NCBI GenBank assembly: GCA_028817775.1
Contig: JAPPOW010000134.1
Span: 3,575 to 10,490 of the forward strand
Length of the DNA stretch: 6,916 bases
Direction: 5' to 3'
Source of the DNA: Candidatus Melainabacteria bacterium
GTDB taxonomy: Bacteria; Cyanobacteriota; Vampirovibrionia; LMEP-6097
The notes under the pieces are model-generated. The model had not been told where the DNA came from and made no database searches. It saw nothing but the letters and a program-made list of their open reading frames with translations. Positions 5,566 through 6,916 of the stretch are shown one piece after another. The stretch's first letter is position 1. Each line of letters starts with the position of its first letter. The translations under genes were made by a program, and so were the position numbers.

Positions 5566-6916
5566 ATGTTGAGCTATTCGGCCAAAATCTTCTTATTCAG
5601 CCTAATCTTTTTGGCAAACGCCAACCATTCTTTTGCTCATGCCAGTAAAAATATTTTTAAGACTATCAAACACAACCCCAATGCTACAAAAGTTCATGGC
5701 TCAGGCTTAATCAAACTGGTCTTTGTCGATGCTGCAATTGATGATGTGGCCGAACCGATAATTTACAAACTAGAATCCAAAGGCACAATTAAACCTGTTC
5801 AGTTCAAATCAGGCTTAAAGAAGCCACAGGAAAATACTTTCATTAAGTACTCAGGCTATGAACTGAATAACAAAGTTTATATCAATGATTACAAAACCGA
5901 TAACAAAAAATTTGCAATCCTTGAAGAATCAACAGTTAATGATGTTACCGGAACTCACAAGTTACTAGTAGTCAAAGTGAGTGATGGGACCAAGGACAGT
6001 CCCACTTATGGGTACAGCGATAATGAGCTACGTGAGTTCTATTCAACTGGCTCAAACAATATGGTTGATTTTTACAAAGAAGCCTCTAGCAACAACCTAA
6101 ACCTTGAAGTTGAATATTATGACCCAATACTTACAGTCAACAACTTATGTCTGGCTAGTGAAGATAGCCCTATGGACAATGATGAGTATCTCAATGCTAT
6201 TACAAGACTCGAGGAAGACTATGGAAGCTTAGCTGATGTCTCATTTGTCTCATTTGTAGTTCCGGACAATCAAACTTGCTTAGCTTCTGGCTTATTAGGA
6301 GTTGCAACTTTAGGTAAAGAAAGTTTCACATTAAGCAATGGCAACAAACTACTTTCAGCTAACTTTATTAATAGTGACCACGTCAACGTTAGTAGTGAAA
6401 ATGAATATGGCTTAGATATTCGCTATGCCGTATTCCATGAACTAGGTCACAATCTTGGCATGCACCATGACAACGCTCATGTCTGCGGGGAGGAGATTCT
6501 CAGTTCACCATGCTATAGCTTAGAATATGGCGGTAGTCACAGCATCATGGGCTTCTCACCAAGCTATGCTCACCCCAACACCACTTACAAAGAAAAAATG
6601 GGTTGGTTAAGCTCATCAGAGATACAAAGCTTGAGTGGAACTAGTTTTGTAGAAGAAGTTGACCTATATCCAGTTTCTAGTGGTGGTACTGGCACAAAGC
6701 TTATCAAAGTAGATAGAGGGGATGGTATCTTCTACAATATGGAATACCGGGAAGCTGTTGGTTATGATGGCAAGATTTTGCCTACCAGAACTTATAACAA
6801 TGGTGGCTTTTTGGTTTACTATGAAGATCCATCTATTACCAATACTATCTTAATGGATTCAAAATTCAAAGATAGAAGACGTTATATGGATTTTCTTTTG
6901 GGTGACAGATACATAG
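5566..6916 (+). CDS. secreted metzincin protease, M11 (gametolysin)-like (partial)
   Basis: The first 450 residues are present; the frame is open at the right edge. A signal peptide (1-26, AHA before S27) marks export. A pro-region-like segment (27-128) precedes a catalytic domain beginning near GTHKLLVVKV (129-138). The zinc site HELGHNLGMHHD (291-302) fits HExxHxxGxxH, with ligands H291, H295 and H301 and catalytic E292. It is followed by the Met-turn SIMGF with M328 and by a KEKMGWL block (342-348). The order 'zinc motif, YGG..IMGFS, KEKMGWL' is typical of the gametolysin group. No cysteine occurs before C195, so a cysteine-switch propeptide is absent. C195, C238, C307 and C316 may form disulfides. 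The substrate is unknown; extracellular protein degradation is likely. Confidence 0.85.
   Translation, partial: MLSYSAKIFLFSLIFLANANHSFAHASKNIFKTIKHNPNATKVHGSGLIKLVFVDAAIDDVAEPIIYKLESKGTIKPVQFKSGLKKPQENTFIKYSGYELNNKVYINDYKTDNKKFAILEESTVNDVTGTHKLLVVKVSDGTKDSPTYGYSDNELREFYSTGSNNMVDFYKEASSNNLNLEVEYYDPILTVNNLCLASEDSPMDNDEYLNAITRLEEDYGSLADVSFVSFVVPDNQTCLASGLLGVATLGKESFTLSNGNKLLSANFINSDHVNVSSENEYGLDIRYAVFHELGHNLGMHHDNAHVCGEEILSSPCYSLEYGGSHSIMGFSPSYAHPNTTYKEKMGWLSSSEIQSLSGTSFVEEVDLYPVSSGGTGTKLIKVDRGDGIFYNMEYREAVGYDGKILPTRTYNNGGFLVYYEDPSITNTILMDSKFKDRRRYMDFLLGDRYI

Overview
This is an AT-rich window from a bacterium using the standard code; every gene whose end is visible stops in TAA or TAG. It is probably diderm: one protein has a plausible lipobox, three have Sec signal peptides, and one is a multi-pass membrane protein. 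The ammonia-producing arginine succinyltransferase (AST) genes are best known from Gammaproteobacteria. The mix of AST genes, a DUF2085 membrane protein and a gametolysin-like protease does not fix the lineage, and I do not name a species.

Left part (1-2846): the C-terminal tail of an unidentified + strand gene converges on astA (arginine N-succinyltransferase, - strand). The two stop codons sit inside one 21-bp palindrome. astA lies downstream of, and overlaps by 44 nt, a small hemerythrin (HHE) gene. A divergent intergenic region of about 116 bp follows. It carries two overlapping -10-like boxes and an 88-bp composite REP-like palindrome, and leads to astB (N-succinylarginine dihydrolase, + strand). 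AstA and AstB catalyse the first two steps of arginine catabolism (arginine to N2-succinylarginine to N2-succinylornithine, with release of ammonia and CO2). AstC, AstD and AstE are not in the window.

Middle part (2848-3950): one base after astB comes a DUF2085 four-helix membrane protein, then a secreted protein of unknown function that has the only clear Shine-Dalgarno sequence in the window. The three genes probably form one operon, closed by a strong bidirectional terminator at 3917-3950.

Right part (3930-6916): this part is an export cluster. Two homologous exported proteins of an unrecognised family, one lipoprotein-like and one with an ordinary signal peptide, are transcribed head to head with only 20 bp between their start codons. 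Downstream is a secreted metzincin protease with HExxHxxGxxH and a Met-turn, resembling gametolysin (M11), cut by the window edge.

A recurring theme is that -10-like hexamers lie only 6-8 nt upstream of the start codon at four genes, with no Shine-Dalgarno. This suggests widespread leaderless transcription. The most novel items are the divergent paralog pair, the leaderless architecture and the composite palindrome in the astB leader.
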